Below, one piece after another: positions 25,910 through 34,918 of a stretch of 64,000 nt of DNA. The translations under genes and the position numbers were made by a program. Origin of the DNA: Rheinheimera lutimaris (GTDB lineage: Bacteria; Pseudomonadota; Gammaproteobacteria; Enterobacterales; Alteromonadaceae); the NCBI RefSeq assembly GCF_013283795.1, contig NZ_JABSOD010000014.1, positions 28,711 through 92,710 on the forward strand, read 5' to 3'. Under the pieces are notes generated by a model, which saw nothing but the letters and a program-made list of their open reading frames with translations, did no database searches and was not told the origin of the DNA. The first letter of the stretch is position 1, and each line of letters starts with the position of its first letter.

Positions 25910-26770
25910 ATGATCCACAGCATGACCGCCTTCGCCCGCCACGAAACCAAAGCCAGCTGGGGCACCGCCCAGTGGGAGATCCGCTCGGTAAACCAGCGTT
26001 ACCTGGAATCCTACTTTCGCTTGCCGGAGCAGTTTCGCGGCTTAGAAAGCCTGCTGCGCGACAAACTGCGCAACGCCCTGCAGCGCGGCAAAATTGAAGT
26101 AAACCTGCGCTACCACGCCAACCAGGCCGCCGGCGAACTAACCTTAAATGAAGTATTCGCCGAGCAACTGCTGCAAAAAGCCCAACAGTTACTGCAAAAA
26201 GCGCCGCAAGCGCAATTAAATATTGCCGACATACTGCGCTGGCCAGGCGTAATGGAAACACCAACTGAAGACTTAGACGCGCTGCAAGGCGAACTATTGA
26301 CAGGTTTTGACGCTGCCCTACAAGATTTCTTAGCCGGCCGCGGCCGCGAAGGTGACGCCATTGAAGGTATGATCCAACAGCGCTTAACCGCCATTGGCGA
26401 GCAAGTGGCCTTTGTGCGCACGCACCTGCCGCAAGCCATGCAATGGCAGCGCGATCGCATTGTAAATCGCTTAAACGAAATTAAAGCCGATATTGAACAA
26501 GGCCGTTTGGAGCAGGAAATGGCGTTTTTAGCCTCAAAATCTGACGTCGCCGAAGAGCTCGACCGGCTTGATGCCCACATCAAAGAAACCCGCCACACGC
26601 TGAAAAAAGGCGGCGCCTGCGGAAGGCGTCTCGATTTTATGATGCAGGAGTTTAACCGCGAAGCCAACACGCTGTCGTCCAAAGCCATCAGCACTGAAAT
26701 TACTAATGCCGCGGTAGAGCTTAAAGTATTAATCGAGCAGATGCGCGAGCAGATCCAAAACGTGGAATAA
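25910..26770 (+). CDS. yicC: YicC/YloC family endoribonuclease
   Basis: The product has 286 residues, the typical length. It starts MIHSMTAFARHE and contains WEIRSVNQRYLESYFRLPEQ, the family signature, and ends with the highly conserved GRRLDFMMQEFNREANTLSS and SKAISTEITNAAVELKVLIE. Family members are RNases that degrade certain small RNAs. The gene often precedes gmk; here instead a bidirectional terminator and a defence island follow, so the usual right-hand neighbour is displaced or absent. Confidence 0.95.
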   Translation: MIHSMTAFARHETKASWGTAQWEIRSVNQRYLESYFRLPEQFRGLESLLRDKLRNALQRGKIEVNLRYHANQAAGELTLNEVFAEQLLQKAQQLLQKAPQAQLNIADILRWPGVMETPTEDLDALQGELLTGFDAALQDFLAGRGREGDAIEGMIQQRLTAIGEQVAFVRTHLPQAMQWQRDRIVNRLNEIKADIEQGRLEQEMAFLASKSDVAEELDRLDAHIKETRHTLKKGGACGRRLDFMMQEFNREANTLSSKAISTEITNAAVELKVLIEQMREQIQNVE

Positions 26771-26794
26771 ACGCAAAGCTATCACCAGTTAAAT

Positions 26795-26826
26795 AGCAGG
26801 TTCAATCAGCAACCTGCTGTTTAATG
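26795..26826 (+). terminator. Intrinsic terminator between yicC and hsdR
   Basis: AGCAGGTT and AACCTGCT pair around an eight-base loop (26795-26818) and are followed by GTTTAATGTTTTTT. It ends yicC and, being symmetrical, may also act on the convergent type I operon. It marks the left edge of the defence island. Confidence 0.75.
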
Positions 26827-29800
26827 TTTTTTATTACGCAGTTTTCTTAATTCTTCTTCAATATCCTCAGTAATAATTATGCTAGTTTGTTTAGCTGAAT
26901 CATCGGTTTTCGCAATAAAGTGTGTTGTGATATCTGATTTCAACCGGTCTAACCCTTCAGCAGAACCTTTATATTTCTGCAAAAAGTCCATCACGCCATT
27001 TATTACCTTGCCTGTTATCCATACAACGAGAACAAACTCAAGAATGATACTGCCTTCACGCGCTTCTGCAAGCGCCCAGAATACACTACCGTCTTTAAAG
27101 TTTTCACTGCTATCGAACTCAAAACCGTACTGGCTTAACGTTTGTTGAAACTGCTTGGTAAGCTGCAGGTAGTCCTCAAACATTACCTCACTAGCGATGC
27201 CGTGCCCTAACAAGTTACTGCCAACCGGATAAGCTGCCAAGCTGGGCAAGCCGTCCTGATAAGGTTTATCCAGCACTATGCTAAAACGTGCCAGCTGATG
27301 GGCATAGCGGGACTTTTTTACTTCGTCAGCAAAAAATAACTCATAGTCACCCAGTCGATGTACATAGTGACTAATAAACTCATACTCACCCGGCTCCTCG
27401 CCGGTTTCATAGGCACCAGTGTGATCTTCAAAGCGTTGAATAATCTCTTTTAAATCATGAAGTATGCGCTCGTAAATTTGCTTGCGCTCCAGCAGTTTCG
27501 GCCGGTAATTCAGGGCCGCAAATACTTGCTCACGCAGTGGGTCTTTACCGGTAAAGCTGTAATCATCAAGAAGTTGATATACAGCTTCTTTATTCAGCTG
27601 CTCGCGTTCACATAACTGATGAATAGCGAAACGTTTTTCCCGCTGCCAAAAGCCGGTAAAAATATCGCGTAAATCCTGCTGCGGCGATAATTTCGGCATA
27701 TAGTCGGCAATAAACTTTTCTATCAGCTCGCGTTTACTGCGCAACTGCGTTTCTTTCGCCAGCAGGTTAAGCACTTGCTGTGTAGTGCTGTCAGCGCTGG
27801 CTGCTGTACCAGCCTTCGCCTGACTTTTCTGCAACTGGCTGAGTAAATTCAAGATGTAGTCGACATTTACTTCGTCACGGTGGATCAGCTCCAGCTCAAA
27901 ATCGACTTCTTCTAAAATCGACGCGCCGGGCTCTTTTTTGTGAGCAAAATCGTAAATATCCAAATACTTACTCTTATAATCTTCAAACTCTTGCTGAGCA
28001 AGCTGCAGATCTTTCCAGTCAAATTCAGTGAAAGACTTGAGCTTGTTTAAGGTTCGGATCAACTGGCGGAACTGTTTAACGAATTCCAGCTTCTCGCTTT
28101 CACTTTGTAATTCATTCACCTGATCCGCGCTTGCTGCAAGCGCCTGTAATTTGTCTACCGCCAGGTTAAATTCAGCGGCATAGTGCTCATAAGGCTCCAG
28201 CAACACTTTCTCACTGGAATTAGGGTCACTAAACAGCGCAATGGCTTCATCGGTGTTATGTTTCAGGTTTCTGAAACAAACAATATTGCCTTGTGATTTT
28301 AGCTCACCCAGCACGCGGTTAGTGCGGGAAAACGCCTGAACTAAACCATGATGTTTAAGGTTTTTATCCACATACAAGGTGTTAAGCTTTTTCGCGTCAA
28401 AGCCGGTTAAAAACATATTTACTACCAGCAAGATGTCGGCGCGATCTTTATCCTGAAAATTTTCTTTGTCGCGCTCTTTCATGCGCTTGGCAATATCTTT
28501 GTAGTAGCTGTAAAACGCTTTGCTATCTTTTACAGAATGCTGGGTTTGATACAGCGCATTGTAGTCGGCAACGTACTGCTCCAGCTTTTCGCGACTATCG
28601 GCATACTTGCTGTCGTCAGTTTTAATATCAAAATCAGGTTCACCTATCAGGCCATTGGCTTCTTCATCACTCTCATTAGCCGCGTAGGTAAAAATGGTGA
28701 CGACTCTAAGATCATGCTTACCATCCAATTGTTTTTGCTTAAAAATATCGTAATACTTAATAAGCATTTCTTTGCTACTAACGCACAACATGGCAGAAAA
28801 CTGCCGGTTATGGGTTTTACGATTATGATGAGCAATAATCCAATCGACGTTCTGCTCAATGCGGGTATCTTTAAGAAAAGACTCCTGCGTATCAATGCTG
28901 CTGACCTGCTCATCTGCCGTGGCAGATTCATTTGCTACCGGTTTGCCCCAATATTCAACAGAGAACTTCAGTACGTTATGGTCAGCTATCGCATTGTTAA
29001 TCAGATATTTATGCAATGGTTCAGTGAATAAGTCTTCGGTTCTGCGTTTAATGCCCTGCACACTTACCGCATTATCTTTTTTAATTGGCGTACCGGTAAA
29101 ACCAAACAGCTGCGCTTTGGTAAAAAAGCCAACAATACTTTTGTGCGTATCGCCAAATTGTGAGCGGTGGCATTCGTCAAAAATAAACACCACTCTTTTA
29201 TCTCGAAGTGCAGTCATCGCTTTTTCATGCTTACTGCTTTTAATAGCGCTATTGAGCTTTTGAATGGTGGTAACAATTAACTTATTGCTGCCCGCCATTT
29301 GTTTTACCAAAGCAGCGGTATCGCTGGTGCCATCGACACTGCCTTCACTGAAATGGTTAAATTCACGCGTAGTCTGGTAATCCAGGTCTGCCCGGTCTAC
29401 CGCAAACACGACCTTATCAACCTTGGGCAGTTCCGTCAGCAGCTGCGCCGCTTTAAAACTGGTAAGGGTTTTACCGCTGCCGGTGGTGTGCCAAATATAA
29501 CCATTTTTGCGGCCTTCTTTCACCCGTTTTTCTATCGCTTCTACCGCGTAATATTGATAAGGCCGCAGCACCATCAGCAATTTGTCAGATTCATGCAGCA
29601 CTATATATTTGCTGATCATTTTCGACAGATGGCATTTTTCTAAAAACGCATCTGCAAACGCCGTTAATTCAGTGATTAACGTGTTGTCGAAATCCGCCCA
29701 GAAGAAGGTTTGTTTAAAATCCTGCTTGCGGTTATTGGCGTAATATTTGGTGTTTACACCGTTGGAGATAACAAACAGCTGCACATAGTTAAACAGGCCG

Positions 29801-30645
29801 CCTTCACTCCAGAAAGAGTGCCGCTGGTAGCGGTTAATCTGGTTAAAAGCTTCATGCAGCTCTATTCCACTGCGCTTCAACTCTATTTGTACCAACGGCA
29901 AGCCGTTGATCAGTAAGGTGACATCGTAACGGTTCTGATATTTGCCTTGCTGAGTAATCTGCTGGGTAACCTGATACTGGTTTTGGCACCAATGCAGACT
30001 GTTAAAAAACTGGATATAACAGCTGGAACCATCATCACGGCTCAGTAAAAAGCGGTCGCGCAGTGTTTTGGCACGAACAAACACATTGCCTTTATCCAGA
30101 TGGTTAACAATTTTATTGAACTCGCCGTGGCTTAGCTCAATTTTGTTATGAATTTCCAGCTGCCGCTTTAAGTTGGCTCTTAGCTCATCCGCATTAGTAA
30201 TGCTAACCTGCTGATACCCCAGCCCCGTCAGTTGCTTTACCAGTTTGGCTTCCAGCTGTGCTTCAGACTGATGCTGCTCCTCAAGATAGCGCTGAGTGCT
30301 TTCGCTTTGCTGCACCGCAGCGCGGTAACTGGCAGAGTTGTACAGTTCAATACCCACCCGCTGAATGTGCTCTTTTAGCGCTGTGTTATCGATATGGTGA
30401 TACAGCGATATATCAAAACTGTAAGGAATATTCAGCTCGTCCAGTGCTGTAATCACCTTCAGCAACAGATTTTCAGGCGCATCGGCTGTAGTGTGTAATG
30501 TAAGGTCGATATCCGAGCCTGGCCGGTAGGTACCCTTGGCACGAGAGCCGTAAAGCACTGCAGAGCTGACAGCGGGGAATTGCGCCAGTGCAGTTTTAAT
30601 AGCGTCAATGGTGCTTGGCGGCAGGCCGGACTTCTCAGTTAACAT
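26821..30645 (-). CDS. hsdR: Type I restriction subunit R with N-terminal MNT (MntA-like) nucleotidyltransferase domain
   Basis: The protein has 1274 residues. Residues 1-105 form a complete minimal nucleotidyltransferase: GS at 33-34, D45xD47 in SDIDL and D78 (YSFDISLY), followed by HIQRVGIELY typical of MntA antitoxins. A linker leads to a normal HsdR. It has the nuclease domain with NRYDVTLL and QIELK (D241, E255, K257), Walker A TTGSGKT at 387-393, DECH at 490-493, the helicase second half (VNMFLTGFDAKKLNTLYVDK) and a long helical C-terminus. R subunits cleave unmodified DNA after ATP-driven translocation. The ATG overlaps the stop of the HEPN gene (TAATG), so toxin-like and antitoxin-like parts are co-translated. 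The fusion is uninterrupted, so I read it as genuine. Confidence 0.93.
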   Translation of the reverse strand: MLTEKSGLPPSTIDAIKTALAQFPAVSSAVLYGSRAKGTYRPGSDIDLTLHTTADAPENLLLKVITALDELNIPYSFDISLYHHIDNTALKEHIQRVGIELYNSASYRAAVQQSESTQRYLEEQHQSEAQLEAKLVKQLTGLGYQQVSITNADELRANLKRQLEIHNKIELSHGEFNKIVNHLDKGNVFVRAKTLRDRFLLSRDDGSSCYIQFFNSLHWCQNQYQVTQQITQQGKYQNRYDVTLLINGLPLVQIELKRSGIELHEAFNQINRYQRHSFWSEGGLFNYVQLFVISNGVNTKYYANNRKQDFKQTFFWADFDNTLITELTAFADAFLEKCHLSKMISKYIVLHESDKLLMVLRPYQYYAVEAIEKRVKEGRKNGYIWHTTGSGKTLTSFKAAQLLTELPKVDKVVFAVDRADLDYQTTREFNHFSEGSVDGTSDTAALVKQMAGSNKLIVTTIQKLNSAIKSSKHEKAMTALRDKRVVFIFDECHRSQFGDTHKSIVGFFTKAQLFGFTGTPIKKDNAVSVQGIKRRTEDLFTEPLHKYLINNAIADHNVLKFSVEYWGKPVANESATADEQVSSIDTQESFLKDTRIEQNVDWIIAHHNRKTHNRQFSAMLCVSSKEMLIKYYDIFKQKQLDGKHDLRVVTIFTYAANESDEEANGLIGEPDFDIKTDDSKYADSREKLEQYVADYNALYQTQHSVKDSKAFYSYYKDIAKRMKERDKENFQDKDRADILLVVNMFLTGFDAKKLNTLYVDKNLKHHGLVQAFSRTNRVLGELKSQGNIVCFRNLKHNTDEAIALFSDPNSSEKVLLEPYEHYAAEFNLAVDKLQALAASADQVNELQSESEKLEFVKQFRQLIRTLNKLKSFTEFDWKDLQLAQQEFEDYKSKYLDIYDFAHKKEPGASILEEVDFELELIHRDEVNVDYILNLLSQLQKSQAKAGTAASADSTTQQVLNLLAKETQLRSKRELIEKFIADYMPKLSPQQDLRDIFTGFWQREKRFAIHQLCEREQLNKEAVYQLLDDYSFTGKDPLREQVFAALNYRPKLLERKQIYERILHDLKEIIQRFEDHTGAYETGEEPGEYEFISHYVHRLGDYELFFADEVKKSRYAHQLARFSIVLDKPYQDGLPSLAAYPVGSNLLGHGIASEVMFEDYLQLTKQFQQTLSQYGFEFDSSENFKDGSVFWALAEAREGSIILEFVLVVWITGKVINGVMDFLQKYKGSAEGLDRLKSDITTHFIAKTDDSAKQTSIIITEDIEEELRKLRNKKH

Positions 30646-31052
30646 TAATCTTTTTCCGCTAATTTATTTAACTTAGTATTTAGCTCACATAGCTCGGCAA
30701 AATACTGATGCACTATGGCGTCTACTATTTGCCGGGTAACAGCTTCGTTGTAGGTATGCGACGTTAAATTGCGGCTTTTAATCATATCCAGCCACAGCTC
30801 ACCGTTTTTAATCAGGCCAATTTCAAAGGCTTTTTTCGCTACGTTTTTCGAACCGAATAATTCGGTAAAACCCTGATCCTGCAAAAAGTCCTTCTGGGTA
30901 TTCCAGGCCAGCTCATGGTTATATTCAAAGCTTTGAATCAGCCCCTGTTCTTCCAGCTCGTTAAGCGCATCACGCTGCATAAACTTGGTCAGCTGTGCCA
31001 ACGCCCGGTTCCAGTTTTGCAGCCGTTGCTTCCAGCGAATATCGTCAGTCAT
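30645..31052 (-). CDS. HEPN-family protein, HI0074/HepT-like toxin partner of MNT domain
   Basis: The ATG at 31052 has AGGG six bases upstream and gives 135 residues; a TTG five codons earlier is less likely. The sequence is all-helical. It includes LIQSFEYNHELAWNTQKDFL and FGSKNVAKKAFEIGLI, the pattern of HI0074-type nucleotidyltransferase-substrate-binding proteins. The RX4HXY motif is complete: R94, H99, Y101 in SRNLTSHTY. In known MntA-HepT pairs HepT is an RNase toxin, and MntA blocks it by adding AMP to this Tyr. Here the MNT partner is the N-terminus of the next gene product, HsdR. A toxin-antitoxin unit embedded in the restriction operon is inferred. Confidence 0.85.
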   Translation of the reverse strand: MTDDIRWKQRLQNWNRALAQLTKFMQRDALNELEEQGLIQSFEYNHELAWNTQKDFLQDQGFTELFGSKNVAKKAFEIGLIKNGELWLDMIKSRNLTSHTYNEAVTRQIVDAIVHQYFAELCELNTKLNKLAEKD

Positions 31053-31096
31053 AGAGAACCCTAGCAAAATATCTGTGTATACCGTTTTGTATTACG

Positions 31097-31879
31097 TTAC
31101 TCATCACTATCCGTCAGAATCTCTTTACCGTCCATAAACTCCTTAAACTGGATTTTATAGTCGTCTTTATATTGTTGATACAATGCCATACTAAATCTTA
31201 TCTTGCCTTCGTATGGGTACTGTTCGTCAAGAAAGTCGTTAAAATCTCTTACGTTGCGCTCTGACTCACTGATAGTCTCTAATTGTTCCGGCTCTTTTAC
31301 AAAGAATGACTCAGCAATAGTGAAATCCTCGTTTTCTGCCTTGTCCTTTTCGAAATCAATTAGCGACAAGACTTCTAACATGTGGAAAGCAATGATGTCT
31401 GTAATCTGAACAATCATTTCAGCTAAGTTTTTTGAGCTTTTTTCTGGTTTAGGCGCCTCTCTACCATGAGAAATGTCGCCTCTACGATTCCTAAGCTTGG
31501 CAAAAAACTTAAAAAAATCTTTACCGAGTGCTTGCATCAACTCTTCTTCACACGAGTGATGAAAGGCAGCTAGAACAAGTATTGCTTGTCTATAAAGTAC
31601 CTGAAAATCCTCACCATTCCCTAGCATTTTGCTCATTGTGCTTTCTAACGCAATCAACTCATGATTGCTGAACCGACTTCTGACTTCAGCGCTCTTCAAA
31701 TCTAATTGACCAAGAATTGTCTTCGCTATCCCTTCAATTAGAGCTTTGCATGTTTCAATGCAATTATCGGGGGTTATTTTTTCTTCAATTGCATAGTAAT
31801 AAACTCTGTGATCTTCAAAGTTCAAATATCGTTCAAAACTGCTTACATTCAACTTCAAAAAAGATTTGGTTTTTTGCAT
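31097..31879 (-). CDS. Abortive-infection C-terminal (Abi-C/HEPN-like) family protein
   Basis: The protein has 260 residues and is strongly helical, without membrane segment. The central stretch KLRNRRGDISHGREAPKPEK (about residues 128-147) fits the RN...GDxxHG motif that marks the Abi-C family. Those proteins belong to the HEPN group, and the Arg and His (R130/R132, H138) would form an RNase site. The C-terminal 80 residues are acidic and may be a partner-binding domain. AGGAA precedes the ATG, eight bases after the hsdS stop, so the gene is part of the hsdM-S-R operon. Proteins of this type between hsdS and hsdR may sense restriction failure; that role is inferred. Confidence 0.72.
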   Translation of the reverse strand: MQKTKSFLKLNVSSFERYLNFEDHRVYYYAIEEKITPDNCIETCKALIEGIAKTILGQLDLKSAEVRSRFSNHELIALESTMSKMLGNGEDFQVLYRQAILVLAAFHHSCEEELMQALGKDFFKFFAKLRNRRGDISHGREAPKPEKSSKNLAEMIVQITDIIAFHMLEVLSLIDFEKDKAENEDFTIAESFFVKEPEQLETISESERNVRDFNDFLDEQYPYEGKIRFSMALYQQYKDDYKIQFKEFMDGKEILTDSDE

Positions 31880-31887
31880 CAGCGTTC

Positions 31888-33078
31888 CTAAACGAAAAGC
31901 TCATTTATCAGAACGCCTTTGAAATAAATAAGCTTATCTCTTTTTTCATTCAGCAATTTTATCCGAGTTTCAAAACTTAATAGCATCGAAGAAATTTTTT
32001 CCTGTTCACTTTTTTCTACAGGCAGCTTGAACTTAATCTTAGACAATGTCGGGAATTTCAAATTCCATGTATCTGAGGTCAACCCTTGCGAGTATCTCTT
32101 AAAAATAAAAATGACAGATGGATGCTTAAAAAAGTATGAAAAAAACAACGGATCTGCATTACTTTTTGTTGTTAAAACGGTATAGGCAGGACTAACAATT
32201 CCCTCCATCGAGGATAAACCGCTCGCACCTTGCCACATACGCATAGAGTTGTACGCAATGTCTCCCGGAAGAACGCGCTTATAATTACTTCTATCTTCAC
32301 TAGCATTGTTCTTTCCCTCTACATCACTACGACTGATAACTCCATCGGACAATGTAACGGATAACAACTCTAAGTCTGCGTGACCTTTTTCGCTGCGTTC
32401 CAATAAATAACTACCGAGTTCACAATCTTGCCAGTCAAGGTAGTTCGTTCCATCTGGCTTTTTAAAGCGAACTTCCCCAGAGAAAATACGGCTCGCTAAT
32501 CCAGCCACGAAATTTTCTTCTAGTTCTATTTTTTTTCTGCAATTTAATATCGCACTTTCTATGGACAATAAAAAATCTTTTACTTTTACTTGCTCATCCT
32601 GCTCCGGAAGCAAAGTATTCCAAGCGGATAGATTTTTGTAATAAAGCCGTGTTCTTGTCCCTCCCATTTTCTGAATAGCCGCATATTTTTTAAAATCATT
32701 GCCATTATTCAGCTTAAGCAATAGGAAGTCAGAATCTAAATCTTTTGTGGTGAAAACAGGATATTCTTTACTTACTGCAAGAGGGGTTTCTAATTTATTG
32801 ATATTAAATTTGAAAGTTGAATCATCACTCATGTGTCGATATACAAAATATCCCTGTGGAACTACTCCGTATTCACCTTCGTTCGCTAACTCACGATTGT
32901 TGTAATACTCATTCTGAGGTTTTAGTCCCTCTCTGGTTGAACTGTAAACAGGCAAATCCGTCGGTGCGGGAACTCTCTCAACATAAGGTTGAAGGTAATC
33001 ACCGAGTTTTTTTAACTTCCAGTTACCAGAGAACTCAGGAAATCGAAGTTTTGGGGCACGCTCAATAACTTTACTCAT
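31888..33078 (-). CDS. hsdS: Type I restriction-modification specificity subunit S
   Basis: The product has 396 residues from the ATG at 33078, which overlaps the hsdM stop (TGATG). It contains two target-recognition domains, about 15-155 and 210-345. Each is followed by a conserved helical spacer: LPEQDEQVKVKDFLLSIESA near 165-205 and EKSEQEKISSMLLSFETRIK near 350-396. Each domain reads one half of a bipartite DNA target; the target itself cannot be derived from sequence. Base composition is more AT-rich than in hsdM and hsdR, as often seen for exchanged specificity genes. Confidence 0.95.
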   Translation of the reverse strand: MSKVIERAPKLRFPEFSGNWKLKKLGDYLQPYVERVPAPTDLPVYSSTREGLKPQNEYYNNRELANEGEYGVVPQGYFVYRHMSDDSTFKFNINKLETPLAVSKEYPVFTTKDLDSDFLLLKLNNGNDFKKYAAIQKMGGTRTRLYYKNLSAWNTLLPEQDEQVKVKDFLLSIESAILNCRKKIELEENFVAGLASRIFSGEVRFKKPDGTNYLDWQDCELGSYLLERSEKGHADLELLSVTLSDGVISRSDVEGKNNASEDRSNYKRVLPGDIAYNSMRMWQGASGLSSMEGIVSPAYTVLTTKSNADPLFFSYFFKHPSVIFIFKRYSQGLTSDTWNLKFPTLSKIKFKLPVEKSEQEKISSMLLSFETRIKLLNEKRDKLIYFKGVLINELFV

Positions 33079-34673
33079 CAAACCGGCGCCTCTATTCCCA
33101 ACTCTTTGCAAAAATCACGGATGGCTTGATCGATATCCACCATGTCTTTATCCAGCTGTTTAATCTCTTTTGCCACGGCTGCTAAATCAACCGGCTCCTC
33201 TTCTTCAAAAGTATCAACGTAGCGCGGAATATTAAGGTTGTAATCGTTTTCGGCTATTTCCGCTAACGTGGCAATATGGCTGTACTTCGGCTCTTCCTTA
33301 CGCTCACGGTAGGTGTCGATAATCTTGTCGATGTCCTGCGTACGCAGATAATTCTGGTTTTTGGCTTTCTCATAATGATCGCTGCCACTGGCGTCAATAA
33401 ACAAAATATTGTCCGGGTTCTCACGGCATTTTTTAAACACCAGAATGCAGGTTGGAATACTGGTGCCGTAGAAGATATTTGCCGGCAGGCCTATTACCGC
33501 ATCTAACCAGTTGCGCTCGGCTATCAGGTATTTACGGATATGGCCTTCGGCGGCACCTCGGAACAGTACACCATGCGGCAGTACTACCGCCATGGTACCG
33601 TTGTCGTCCAGCTGATACAGCATATGCTGTACAAAGGCGAAATCAGCTTTTGACGCCGGTGCCAGCCTGCCGTACTGGGCAAAGCGATCGTCGCTTTCAA
33701 ATATTTTGTTGGCACTCCACTGCGCCGAAAATGGTGGGTTAGCGACCACCGCTTCAAACTTAAAGTCCAGGTGCTGTGGCTGTTCCAGCGTGTCTTCCTG
33801 CTGCAAATTAAAATTACGATAATGCACACCGTGCAAAATCATATTCATCCGTGCCAGGTTGTAGGTGGTACGGTTCATTTCCTGGCCGTAAAAATCGCCA
33901 ACGTGTTCTACTTCTTTGGCTACGCGCAGCAACAAAGAACCCGAACCGCAGGTTGGATCGTATACCGACTTTAACCGGCTTTTACCTAATGTCACCAACT
34001 TCGCCAGAACCGTTGATACCGCCTGCGGCGTATAAAACTCACCGGCTTTTTTACCGGCACCGGCCGCAAATTGGCCGATCAGGTATTCGTAGGCATCTCC
34101 CAGTACATCGCTTTCGCTGTCGCTGAGCGCAAAATCTATGCGGTCTAAATGCAGCATTATTTTGGCAATCAGCTTATTTTTGGCATCCGCCGTGCGGCCT
34201 AGTTTGGTTGATGTCAGGTCCAAATCTTCAAACAGGTGGTCAAAGTCTTCTTCGCTGTCGGTACCCATGGTGGAGTGCTCAATGTTGTTCAGCACCCGAG
34301 TTAAGTCGTCCAAAATAAACGTATCTACCACCACGTCATCGTCATCATCGCTGGCTTTGTGTGCGCCGCGTTTGGCGATACTGCTAAACAGCTCAGATGG
34401 TTTTAAAAAGTAACCCAGCTCCTGTACTGCTTCTTCCTTAATAGCATGCAGCATTTCCTCGCCATCGCTACTGCCTTCATCGATCTGCAGAAAATCGATA
34501 CCATCTTCTGCCAGAATGCTATTGGCGAAGTTATGCAGTTTCTCAGACAGGTATTTAAAGAAGATAAAGCCTAAACAGTAATCTCTGAACTCGTCGGCAT
34601 TCATTTTGCCACGCAGTTCGTTGGCAATATTCCACAGTTTCTGTTCCAGCTTCTTTTTTTGATCTTCAGTCAT
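33078..34673 (-). CDS. hsdM: Type I restriction-modification methyltransferase subunit M
   Basis: This N6-adenine methyltransferase has 531 residues. An N-terminal helical HsdM domain (about 5-150, with KLWNIANELRGKMNADEFRD) is followed by the catalytic domain. AdoMet motif I is DPTCGSGSLLLRV and motif IV is NPPF. GEFYTPQAVSTVLAKLV precedes motif I, as in the family. The C-terminal helices contact HsdS. It protects host DNA and, with HsdS, gives specificity to HsdR. It is the first gene of the five-gene operon. A poly-Asp stretch (KASDDDDDVVVD) near residue 110 is unusual but lies in a variable loop. Confidence 0.96.
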   Translation of the reverse strand: MTEDQKKKLEQKLWNIANELRGKMNADEFRDYCLGFIFFKYLSEKLHNFANSILAEDGIDFLQIDEGSSDGEEMLHAIKEEAVQELGYFLKPSELFSSIAKRGAHKASDDDDDVVVDTFILDDLTRVLNNIEHSTMGTDSEEDFDHLFEDLDLTSTKLGRTADAKNKLIAKIMLHLDRIDFALSDSESDVLGDAYEYLIGQFAAGAGKKAGEFYTPQAVSTVLAKLVTLGKSRLKSVYDPTCGSGSLLLRVAKEVEHVGDFYGQEMNRTTYNLARMNMILHGVHYRNFNLQQEDTLEQPQHLDFKFEAVVANPPFSAQWSANKIFESDDRFAQYGRLAPASKADFAFVQHMLYQLDDNGTMAVVLPHGVLFRGAAEGHIRKYLIAERNWLDAVIGLPANIFYGTSIPTCILVFKKCRENPDNILFIDASGSDHYEKAKNQNYLRTQDIDKIIDTYRERKEEPKYSHIATLAEIAENDYNLNIPRYVDTFEEEEPVDLAAVAKEIKQLDKDMVDIDQAIRDFCKELGIEAPV

Positions 34674-34918
34674 GGTGCTCTCAAATTAGGTATTACTGCG
34701 TCGGCTCAAGCTTACTAAACACTAATAGCCTGGCCGATTATATTTGCCGCTTATGGTATAGCGATATGCACCTGTAGCCAATGCTTTAAATGCACAGTTG
34801 CCTGTACTATGACAGTGAAACTTGCTTAAAACCCGGTTGTCACATAGATTGATAGTTGCAGTGTGTAATTTCATGTATAATTTATGCCGCTGTTAGCTAA
34901 ACCAAAAGGATAACGGGT
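34674..34918. promoter_or_regulatory. Divergent promoter region between hsdM and the TIGR04255-like operon
   Basis: This 245-base gap holds two perfect TATAAT boxes in opposite directions. One is at 34737-34742 on the minus strand, toward hsdM; the other is at 34876-34881 on the plus strand. For the plus promoter, TTGCAG (34856) is 14 bases away and TTGATA (34849) is 21, so neither -35 is ideal. No ORF was seen in the gap. Confidence 0.4.

Noticed and set aside
26110..26694. 194-codon open frame antisense to yicC
   Set aside because: Composition (Ser/Cys/Arg-rich, no domain) is that of a shadow frame of the well-conserved yicC gene.
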